A stretch of 41,933 nucleotides of DNA from Flavobacterium sp. UBA6135 (GTDB taxonomy: Bacteria > Bacteroidota > Bacteroidia > Flavobacteriales > Flavobacteriaceae), in NCBI RefSeq assembly GCF_002428305.1, contig NZ_DIVJ01000043.1:1-41933 (forward strand), read 5' to 3'. The translations under genes were made by a program, and so were the position numbers. The notes under the pieces were generated by a model that saw nothing but the letters and a program-made list of their open reading frames with translations, did no database searches and was not told the DNA's origin. Of this stretch, positions 32,526-39,915 are shown one piece after another; the first letter of the stretch is position 1, and each line of letters starts with the position of its first letter.

Positions 32526-32957
32526 GAAGTTTTAAAACAAGTATAAATACCCTACTCATTGTCTACGACTTCTCAGCAAATAAACAATTTCAAATTTTAT
32601 TATATTTAAAATAATTATTTTTAGAATAAGGTTACTTTGTCTTCTTCAGTTAATCTAGAATACTATGTCATCCCTACAGAGACCTATCCGCCGATACTGA
32701 AGAGTTTTCACAATAAAAGGAACACAAATCATATTACACCGAACCTATAACCTCGACGCAAGGAGAGATCCCATTATCCAAGTCACAAGCAGCTTATCAG
32801 GTTCAGTTTTTTCATTCCGAGGAATATTGAAGTGAAGTCAGGAACCTCTTAAGCAGTACACCGTTTACCAAGCCATACACAATTTATCTCTTATAGCAAT
32901 CCCCACATTTATGTTTTGATAATCAATAAATTAGAGCGATTGTATTAGAATTTTAGT
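32526..32957. other. Non-coding stretch beyond the IS, probably decayed repeats
   Basis: No gene is seen in about 430 bp. The block near 32685-32850 is more GC-rich than its surroundings and contains CTCGACGCAAGGAGAGATC, which from memory resembles dispersed non-coding repeats of Bacteroidota genomes. This was not verified. No RNA fold was recognised. Confidence 0.3.
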
Positions 32958-32965
32958 TATATTTG
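32958..32965 (+). promoter_or_regulatory. -7 promoter element of the alcohol dehydrogenase gene
   Basis: TATATTTG matches TAnnTTTG exactly, 85 bp before the ATG at 33050. A TTG at 32940-32942 gives a short 15-bp spacer. Confidence 0.45.
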
Positions 32966-33049
32966 TTAAGGCACTTGAACAAATTGCCAAAAACGCAAAG
33001 CAAGAATCATTCTGCGACATTGAAATGACTCATCTAAAAATCTAAACCC

Positions 33050-34054
33050 ATGAAAGTAAACGCATATGCAGCCCTTGAACCCAAAGCAAAACTAACCCCC
33101 TATTCGTATGAATTAGGTCCTTTAGGGACAGAACAAGTTGACATCAAAGTAGCCTATTGTGGCATTTGTCATTCCGATTTGAGTATGATTAATAATGATT
33201 GGGGAATGACGCAGTATCCCTTAGTTCCCGGTCACGAAATAATTGGAGAAGTAATAGCTGCAGGAGCTGCGGTTAAAAATCTAAAAGTAGGCGATAAAGT
33301 CGGAATCGGATGGATGAGTGGCTCGTGCATGAGCTGCGTACAATGTATGGATGGTCAACATCATCTTTGTTCTCACGGCGAAGCAACTATTGTTGGCAGA
33401 AACGGTGGTTTTGCTGATACGGTTCGTGGTCATTGGTCATGGGCTATTCCACTACCGGAAGCCATAGACCTAAGCAAAGCCGGACCTTTGCTTTGTGGCG
33501 GGATAACAGTTTTTAATCCTATCATTTTAGCCGGAGTAAAACCCACGGATAAAGTAAGTGTTATAGGAATTGGCGGATTGGGACATATGGCTATAAAATT
33601 TTTAAAACACTGGGGCTGTGAGGTCATTGCATTTAGTTCCAATCCCGATAAAAAGAAAGATATTTTAGCTATGGGTGCGAGTAAAGTGATTAACTCTACA
33701 GTTCCGGAAGAATTGGAAAGTATAGCAGGAAAGCTAAATTTTATTTTGAATACTACTAATGTTACATTGGATTGGAACTCCTATTTGACAGCTTTAGCAC
33801 CAAAAGGTCGTTTTCACACGGTAGGTGCTGTTTTGGAACCGATGGCAATCCCTGCTTTTAGTTTAATTATGGGAGAAAAAACAGTAGGTGGAAGTCCGAT
33901 TGGCAGTCCTGCGTTGACAAAAACGATGCTTGATTTTTGTGTACGACACAACATTTATCCGGAAGTAGAAGAATTTCCTATGGCTAAGGTAAACGAAGCG
34001 ATTGCCCATTTAGAAGAAGGAAAAGCAAGATTTAGAATAGTATTGCGGAATTAA
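33050..34054 (+). CDS. Zinc-dependent NAD(P) alcohol dehydrogenase, YahK/CAD type
   Basis: A 334-aa medium-chain dehydrogenase that interconverts alcohols and aldehydes. The catalytic zinc site is C40 with H41 (CGICHSD) and H62-E63 (PGHEIIGEV); the structural zinc is held by C93, C96, C99 and C107. The Rossmann motif GIGGLGHMAIKFLKHWG follows, and the SSNPDK after the second strand fits the NADPH-preferring cinnamyl-alcohol dehydrogenase group. Likely a broad aldehyde reductase. It lies just downstream of the IS/MITE region with its own promoter, and the DUF4242 gene follows 114 nt later. Confidence 0.93.
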   Translation: MKVNAYAALEPKAKLTPYSYELGPLGTEQVDIKVAYCGICHSDLSMINNDWGMTQYPLVPGHEIIGEVIAAGAAVKNLKVGDKVGIGWMSGSCMSCVQCMDGQHHLCSHGEATIVGRNGGFADTVRGHWSWAIPLPEAIDLSKAGPLLCGGITVFNPIILAGVKPTDKVSVIGIGGLGHMAIKFLKHWGCEVIAFSSNPDKKKDILAMGASKVINSTVPEELESIAGKLNFILNTTNVTLDWNSYLTALAPKGRFHTVGAVLEPMAIPAFSLIMGEKTVGGSPIGSPALTKTMLDFCVRHNIYPEVEEFPMAKVNEAIAHLEEGKARFRIVLRN

Positions 34055-34168
34055 ACAATTATAAAAATGGAGAAACACCAATTGGAGAAAAAATGTAATA
34101 ACATCGGAATATCTTCAAAAGCAGTGAATCCCAAAAGCCAAACGAGTAGAAACTAAAATCAAATACGT

Positions 34169-34441
34169 ATGCCAAAGTATGTCATTGAAAGAGAAATTCA
34201 AGGAGCCGGGAGTTTAACCCCTGACCAATTGAAAGCAATATCGCAAACTTCATGTGGGGTTTTGAATCAATTGGGGCCCGAAATTGAGTGGGTTCACAGC
34301 TATGTCACCACCGATAAAATTTATTGTGTGTATAACGCCTCAACAGAGGAGCTGGTTCGTGAACACGCAAAAAGAGGTGGATTTCCGGCTAATGTTATTT
34401 CTGAAGTGGCCACAATCATTGATCCCTCAACCGCCAATTGA
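34169..34441 (+). CDS. DUF4242 domain protein
   Basis: A 90-aa single-domain protein of the DUF4242 family (opening MPKYVIEREIQGAG, then the WVHSYVTTDKIYCVYNA strand and a REHAKRGGFPAN helix). A Streptomyces member (SCO4226) was described as a nickel-binding ferredoxin-like protein, and H and E residues in similar places are present here. The function in this organism is unknown. It may be co-transcribed with the dehydrogenase upstream. Confidence 0.82.
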   Translation: MPKYVIEREIQGAGSLTPDQLKAISQTSCGVLNQLGPEIEWVHSYVTTDKIYCVYNASTEELVREHAKRGGFPANVISEVATIIDPSTAN

Positions 34442-34822
34442 AGCCAAAACTTGGATTAGATAATGCCAATTTATTCTTTCTATAAACTCAACAAATTGGG
34501 TTGAGCTAAAGTATTAATTGCCTTTTTTTTTACTATTTAACCGAAGACTCGTGTTGATAAAGGTCATTCTATCAACTTTAACTTTTGTTAAAAATCAATT
34601 GTTCCTTTGAGCTCTTAAATACTGTTTTTCAGCTATTTGAACTGTCTACTTATAAGGTTACTATTATTAGACAGTCTATGAACAACCTCACTAGTTTCTT
34701 AAAAAAATACTATATTCTTTGTAAGAAAAATAGAATTTCGTACTTTTATGACCTAATAGAAATAGGTAAAAAAAAACATAATTTTACTCACCTTTCAAGT
34801 CAACAATATCGTAAAACAAGGA
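34442..34822. other. AT-rich intergenic stretch, no gene supported
   Basis: It contains a small hairpin (CTCAAC / GTTGAG, 34488-34506) without a T-tract. An 83-codon frame (34585-34836) running into the methyltransferase start has a composition (many Ile, Tyr, Lys, Asn) expected of random AT-rich DNA and is not called. Confidence 0.5.
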
Positions 34823-35455
34823 ATGGAAAAATTTGACCGCAAAAAACATTGGGAATCCATTTATCAAACAAAAGAACTGAAAGACGTAAGTTGGTTTGAA
34901 CCCACTCCAAAAACTTCATTAGATTTTATCAAACATTATAATTTGCCAATCACTGCAAAGATTATTGACATTGGCGGTGGCGACAGTTTTCTAGTAGACC
35001 ATTTGTTAGATAACGGTTATCAAGATATAACCGTCTTAGACATTTCAGAAGCTGCTATTGATAAAGCTAAACTTCGTCTTGGCGAACGCTCAAATCAAGT
35101 CAAATGGATTGTAACCGATGTCACTAAGTTTACACCAACTGAGCAATATGATTTTTGGCATGACCGAGCGGCATTTCATTTTTTGACAGATGAAACAGAA
35201 ATATCCAACTATCTCTCTACTGTTCAAAAAAGTATCACCCCAACCGGTATTTTAGTTATTGCAACTTTTTCTGAACAAGGTCCCGAAAAATGTAGTGGCA
35301 TAAGTATCAAACAATATTCTGAAAAAACTATGGCAGAACGACTGAGTAAACAGTTTGAAAAGTTACAATGTAAAACTATTGACCACAAAACACCATTTGA
35401 TACGATTCAGAATTTTGTTTTTTGTAGTTTTAGAAAATTACAAGTTAAACAATAG
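34823..35455 (+). CDS. Class I SAM-dependent methyltransferase
   Basis: A 210-aa methyltransferase. The opening KKHWESIYQTKELKDVSWFE is typical of a small Bacteroidota group; motif I IIDIGGGDSFLV binds SAM, and VLDISEAAIDKAK with an acidic residue at the strand end holds the ribose. WHDRAAFHFLTDETE is the motif IV region. The substrate is unknown; relatives are annotated as generic methyltransferases, some as thiol or metalloid methylases. The TSUP transporter gene follows 75 nt later in the same direction, so export of a methylated or related product is conceivable but not shown. AAGGA just before the ATG resembles a Shine-Dalgarno. Confidence 0.88.
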   Translation: MEKFDRKKHWESIYQTKELKDVSWFEPTPKTSLDFIKHYNLPITAKIIDIGGGDSFLVDHLLDNGYQDITVLDISEAAIDKAKLRLGERSNQVKWIVTDVTKFTPTEQYDFWHDRAAFHFLTDETEISNYLSTVQKSITPTGILVIATFSEQGPEKCSGISIKQYSEKTMAERLSKQFEKLQCKTIDHKTPFDTIQNFVFCSFRKLQVKQ

Positions 35456-35530
35456 TGACGTTTACAATTAGGTATTATAAAGGTATCAGTTTATGACATA
35501 CAAGCTAACCACGCATCCAATCAAGAATAA

Positions 35531-36304
35531 ATGGAACTAGTAATTATTTCCGTAGCTGCTTTTCTGGTAGCGATTCTCACTTTCTTTTCGGGTTTCGGTC
35601 TCGGAACGATTCTAACACCGGTATTCATGCTCTTTTTTCCGGTAGAAATAGCAATAGCCTTAACGGGAGTGGTACATTTTTTTAACAATATATTTAAACT
35701 GTTATTAGTGGGTCGTAAGGCAAATAAAGCGGTATTATTACGATTTGGCATACCTGCGGTTATAGCCGCAGTGTTAGGTTCATGGCTATTAATAAATAGT
35801 TCTGATTGGCACCCCCTATTTTCATATACGGCATTTGGAAAGGACTTTGAGGTATACCCGTTGAAGTTCATTGTTGCAATTTTAATCCTCATTTTTGCAA
35901 GTATGGAACTTATCCCCTATTTCAGCAAGCTACAATTTAATAAAAATAAGCTTCCATTAGGAGGAGCATTGAGTGGCTTTTTTGGTGGACTTACAGGAAA
36001 TCAAGGAGCTCTGAGAAGTGCTTTTTTAATAAAAGCCGGTCTTTCAAAAGAAGCTTTTGTAGGCACGGCAGTAGTAGTCTCCACTTTTGTAGACTTCACT
36101 CGTTTGAGCCTTTATGCTACAAAATTTGCCACATCAGGCCTAACCGACAATCTGACTTTGGTAATTGCTGCTACTGTCTCCGGAATTGCAGGATCCTATT
36201 TAGGCAACAAACTTTTAAAGAAAGTAACCCTACGCTTTATACAAGTAACGGTAGCCCTACTGCTCATGACCATTTCCCTTGCACTCGCAGCAGGGCTTTT
36301 ATAA
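35531..36304 (+). CDS. TSUP (TauE/SafE-like) family membrane transporter
   Basis: A 257-aa membrane protein with about eight hydrophobic segments. The TSUP repeat motifs are FSGFGLGTILTPVF in the first half and GFFGGLTGNQGALRS in the second. It is more like the transporter at 8913-9644 than the TauE at 4944-5750 and has the GNQGALR variant. The predicted substrate is an anion, possibly a sulfur compound. It follows the methyltransferase gene and probably shares its transcript. Confidence 0.87.
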   Translation: MELVIISVAAFLVAILTFFSGFGLGTILTPVFMLFFPVEIAIALTGVVHFFNNIFKLLLVGRKANKAVLLRFGIPAVIAAVLGSWLLINSSDWHPLFSYTAFGKDFEVYPLKFIVAILILIFASMELIPYFSKLQFNKNKLPLGGALSGFFGGLTGNQGALRSAFLIKAGLSKEAFVGTAVVVSTFVDFTRLSLYATKFATSGLTDNLTLVIAATVSGIAGSYLGNKLLKKVTLRFIQVTVALLLMTISLALAAGLL

Positions 36305-36678
36305 TCGGTTTTTTTATCCTGTTTGGGTTAGAATACACTCTGAAACACGTGCCACTAAAATCTCAAGATAAAAAAAACGCTTACATGGTATTTTTTGTTT
36401 AGGATTACTTTAAGTGAATGAAAACTCATTTTGTTTTTTTATGATACCAATTATGGAAATTTTACTTTTTAAAGTATTTTTCTCATAATTACCATTTAAT
36501 TTGACTACTTATTGACTTATTTATGTAAATATCCAAAACCTTTAATCTGGTTTTTATGTAGTAATTAACTACAAATTATGCACTTCATCAATAAATAAAT
36601 ACTAGTCATCGACAACCATATCGTTATAAAATGTAGTAATTACACTTTAACGATTTTAATTTGATTTATGACTGTTTT
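36305..36678. promoter_or_regulatory. Upstream region with repeated TGTAGTAATTA elements
   Basis: This gene-free stretch contains TGTAGT-AATTA-ACTACA (36557-36573), a perfect 6-bp inverted repeat, and TGTAGTAATTACA at 36632-36644. The shared 11-bp TGTAGTAATTA is spaced 75 bp apart, and the second copy lies 35 bp before the -33 box of the next gene. These may be operator sites for the surface-protein gene. Confidence 0.35.
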
Positions 36679-36712
36679 TTTGTTTTAACATTTATAACCG
36701 GTAGTAAGTTTG
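36679..36712 (+). promoter_or_regulatory. Promoter of the T9SS surface-protein gene
   Basis: TTTG (36679-36682), a 22-bp spacer, then TAAGTTTG (36705-36712), matching the Bacteroidota -33/-7 consensus. The leader is about 55 nt. The same TTTG-N22-TAAGTTTG layout precedes the next gene. Confidence 0.7.
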
Positions 36713-36772
36713 CCTAGAAATCAATCCCAAATTGGTTTCGTAAACCTAAATTAATTTTAACCGTTCTTAATT

Positions 36773-39280
36773 ATGAAAACAAAATTGATAGAAAACTATC
36801 TCAAATCACTTACTTTTTTGCTACTGTTAGTTAGTCATTTAAGTATCAGCCAAACCGTTTATAAAACGATAGCTAACGGAAACTGGACCAGCGCTTCTAC
36901 TTGGCAAAACGGATTAGTACCGAGTAGTACGATTGCTTCCAATCATGTAGTTACAATTAACCATGTGGTTACTTACAACAACAGTAATGACTTGAAAGTG
37001 TATGGGAAAGTCAACATCATTAACGGAACATTCAGAACCGCTTTGAGTGGTAATGGAGAAGACCGGTCCGTATTTGTTTATTCCAATGCTACGTGGAACA
37101 TGTGTAATGCCAAAATGTATTTACCGATTTTCAGTGGCTCTTATGGTTCTCTTTCAGGAGATAACAAATCCGGGAATTTTGTCAACGAAAACGGAAAAAT
37201 ATACATATATAATTCCGTCGTTGAAATTGCTCAAAATTGGGAAGACAAGAGTAATTCCAATGGTGGTATTCGAGAATTAGTAAACAGCTGTTTGAAAGTT
37301 GGCGAAAATTTTATCAATAAAGGAGCCAATGATTTGTTTGAATCTACAAATATTACTATCGGATTACACGGTAGTGGTAATTTTAAAAATGAATACAAAA
37401 TTACTTTTAAAGACAATTGCAGTTTACGTTTAAGCGGGTCGGGTTCGTTAGAAAACACCTCTGGCTCACAAGGCGTTTTTGGCTCAGGCAGTACAACAGT
37501 ACCTGATTTAGTAGCCTTACGAATAAGTAATGGAAATGCTTCTATAGAAAAATCTTGGTCTGCAAAAATTTTTAATTTTTGTAGAAGTGGAGGAAGTGTA
37601 AGTGGAAGTTTTGCTAGCTTTTTTACTAACAGCATTACAAATAACAATACTACACAAGCATGTACGGCTATTACTAATTTAGCTTTTAGTTGTCCTGAGG
37701 CTGCTTGTGTTTTAAGTATATCTGCTGCAGAAACACAGCCGGTGAGTTGTTCAAATGGCGTGATTGCTGCTAATGGATCTGCAACGGTTACCATTGCTCC
37801 TGGTACAGCAGTTACTGATTGTTTTGGAAATTCAGGGGTTACCTACAGTTGGAACACCAATCCTGTTCAAACCACCGCTACGGCAACAAATTTATTACCA
37901 GGAACCTATACTGTTACTGTTACTGATGCGGCAGGATGTGTGGCAACTTCAACGGTGACTTTGGCTCCGCCAACACCAGAGATTGAAACGACCACTGTTA
38001 GTGCTTGTGTTACTTATACGTGGAGTGAAAACAATCAAACCTATACACAAAGCGGTACTTATACTATACCGGGAGATTGTGTAACTAAAAAGTTGGAATT
38101 GACTATTGTTGCTCAACCGGAACGACCAACAACGGCTTGTTACGAAACAGCAACGTTCAATACTATATCATGTCAGTGGGATATAACTGGAACACAACCA
38201 ACTGAACCAGCTAAAGTTAACTGTTGGGATGATTACCAATTCAACACAACTAGTTGTTCATGGGTAAACCAAGGTTCACAACCAACTGAACCAGCTAAAG
38301 TAAAATGTTGGGATGCTTTTGTCTTTAATACAGTAAGTTGTAAATGGGACAATACCGGAACAAAACCGGATGCTATAGAAGTTAATGAAACCGCATGTGA
38401 TTCGTTTACTTGGGCTATTAGTGGTTTGGTTTATACGAACAGTGGTAGTTATGAGTTTATTACAGCCAACTGTGTTATCTATGTATTGAATTTGAACTTA
38501 GAGGCTTGTCCGCAACCATGTCAGTTCCAAACCTATTCCCAAGGAGGATGGTCAAATACGAACTCACCCTTGAGTGTTAGTTTTATGAATCAATATTTCC
38601 CGAATGGCTTAATGATTGGTCAAGCAGGAAGGTCATTAAAACTGACTACTGTCCAGGCTATTAGAAACTTCCTTCCTAACGGAGGAACACCGGATCGATT
38701 AGCTTCGGGTAATAAAGAGAATCAAAACAACAAGCAAGTGAAAAATGTATTTGCGGGTCAGTTAGTTGCATTACTATTAAATGTTGCGGCGAACCCCGGA
38801 ATGGAACAAGCCACCATCGTTTCGCAAGATGCAAGCTTTAATGGAAAAACAATTGCTTGGTTAATTGCCGAGTCACAAGCTAAGATTGGTTCAAGTACGC
38901 CGGTGAGCAGTACTTTGTTATCTAAGTTATCTAATGCCTGTGAAGCAGTAAATCTTAGTTTCCATGGGGTGGCTACAGGTTATGTAGATTGTCAGCCTAA
39001 TGAAGCCAGAATGGCAGCAGAAGAATTGTCAACAAAAGCTTTGGAAACTGTAGTTACAGCCTATCCAAACCCATCCAATGCTTCGTTTACACTTACTAAT
39101 CCATCTGCATTTGATGTGACGGTTACTGTGTACTCGATTAGTGGTAAAGTTGTTACAAAACAACATATTCTACCTGCACAATCCAACTATGAATTTGGTT
39201 TAGAGTATGAAGCAGGTATGTATTTGGTAGAGATTCAAGGGACCAATTATAAAAATCATTTAAAATTGATTAAAAGATAA
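36773..39280 (+). CDS. Secreted surface protein with SprB-like repeat and T9SS sorting domain
   Basis: An 835-aa protein with a signal peptide (about 1-27, ending LSISQ). The N-terminal part (about 30-110) opens with NGNWTSASTWQNG, a pattern seen in many flavobacterial surface proteins, and is Asn/Ser-rich to about 300. About 310-405 resembles an SprB-type repeat (PVSCSNGVIAANGSATVTI, GTYTVTVTDAAGC). Three Cys/Trp repeats of exactly 28 residues start at C456, C484 and C512. The C-terminal 70 residues (AYPNPSNASFTLTNPS to HLKLIKR) are a type A T9SS sorting domain, so the protein is secreted by the gliding-associated type IX system and probably attached to the surface. Adhesion is inferred. Its promoter resembles that of the next gene. 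Confidence 0.87.
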   Translation: MKTKLIENYLKSLTFLLLLVSHLSISQTVYKTIANGNWTSASTWQNGLVPSSTIASNHVVTINHVVTYNNSNDLKVYGKVNIINGTFRTALSGNGEDRSVFVYSNATWNMCNAKMYLPIFSGSYGSLSGDNKSGNFVNENGKIYIYNSVVEIAQNWEDKSNSNGGIRELVNSCLKVGENFINKGANDLFESTNITIGLHGSGNFKNEYKITFKDNCSLRLSGSGSLENTSGSQGVFGSGSTTVPDLVALRISNGNASIEKSWSAKIFNFCRSGGSVSGSFASFFTNSITNNNTTQACTAITNLAFSCPEAACVLSISAAETQPVSCSNGVIAANGSATVTIAPGTAVTDCFGNSGVTYSWNTNPVQTTATATNLLPGTYTVTVTDAAGCVATSTVTLAPPTPEIETTTVSACVTYTWSENNQTYTQSGTYTIPGDCVTKKLELTIVAQPERPTTACYETATFNTISCQWDITGTQPTEPAKVNCWDDYQFNTTSCSWVNQGSQPTEPAKVKCWDAFVFNTVSCKWDNTGTKPDAIEVNETACDSFTWAISGLVYTNSGSYEFITANCVIYVLNLNLEACPQPCQFQTYSQGGWSNTNSPLSVSFMNQYFPNGLMIGQAGRSLKLTTVQAIRNFLPNGGTPDRLASGNKENQNNKQVKNVFAGQLVALLLNVAANPGMEQATIVSQDASFNGKTIAWLIAESQAKIGSSTPVSSTLLSKLSNACEAVNLSFHGVATGYVDCQPNEARMAAEELSTKALETVVTAYPNPSNASFTLTNPSAFDVTVTVYSISGKVVTKQHILPAQSNYEFGLEYEAGMYLVEIQGTNYKNHLKLIKR

Positions 39281-39311
39281 TTGAACTAAAATTTTTAAAA
39301 ACAATAACCCT

Positions 39312-39350
39312 AATAGTGGTCGGAAGAGATTCCGGCCATTATTTTTTTTT
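39312..39350 (+). terminator. Terminator after the T9SS surface-protein gene
   Basis: TGGTCGGAA / TTCCGGCCA with a GAGA loop forms the core of a stem that extends to about 14 bp, followed by a run of T residues. Confidence 0.92.
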
Positions 39351-39818
39351 AGGAATGAGGTTGTTCAAAGAGGTACTAACGGAATTTTTCTGAAAACACA
39401 CTTGCTGTATTTGCTGTTGAAAACTAAAAGTACAAAAGTAAACCCTGCTTTATTGGATAAGCTTAAAAGTACTTACCAAATAATCCAAACCAAAGTCCTT
39501 GGATTAAAGTTCAAAGTATACAATTTATAAAAGGAACTATAGTGTATTCAATAGTCTAATTGACTATTATAAACTTATAATAATCAACTGAAAATTAAAT
39601 GTTTTTAATTTTTAATCAATATTCTCTCTTAAAATTGCTATTCTACGGAATTAATGTCAATAATTGTTGTCTCCAATTGTATAATGAATTGGGAGTTTTT
39701 CCCCTAATTGTTTAAAAACAGGTAGTTTATCGATAAAAACACACCATTTATATAATGTTTTTCTTCTTTTTTTCAATGATTTGTAGCTAAACGATTTTTT
39801 TTAACATCTCAACTCCTA
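39351..39818. other. Intergenic stretch with a coding-like remnant
   Basis: On the plus strand 39351-39530 is open for 59 codons and reads like a protein tail (KVNPALLDKLKSTYQIIQTK, ending KVYNL-stop). It has no ATG and starts directly after the terminator, so it is best seen as a leftover of a lost gene. The rest (39531-39818) is AT-rich with no feature I can support. Confidence 0.3.
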
Positions 39819-39852
39819 TTTGTTGTAATTCATTTTTATGCTTATAAGTTTG
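39819..39852 (+). promoter_or_regulatory. Promoter of the second surface-protein gene
   Basis: TTTG (39819-39822), 22-bp spacer, TAAGTTTG (39845-39852): identical boxes and spacing to the promoter at 36679-36712. The leader before the ATG at 39916 is about 57 nt. Confidence 0.7.
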
Positions 39853-39915
39853 TCCTCGTAAAATGAAAGTAAAATTTCATGAACCCAAATTATTTAAAAA
39901 CAAACCGTGTGTATT

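Noticed and set aside
34488..34506. Terminator after the DUF4242 gene
   Set aside because: The stem is only 6 bp and no T-tract follows directly.
34585..34836. 83-codon plus-strand frame before the methyltransferase
   Set aside because: Composition is that of random AT-rich DNA, it overlaps the methyltransferase start, and no motif or signal is visible.
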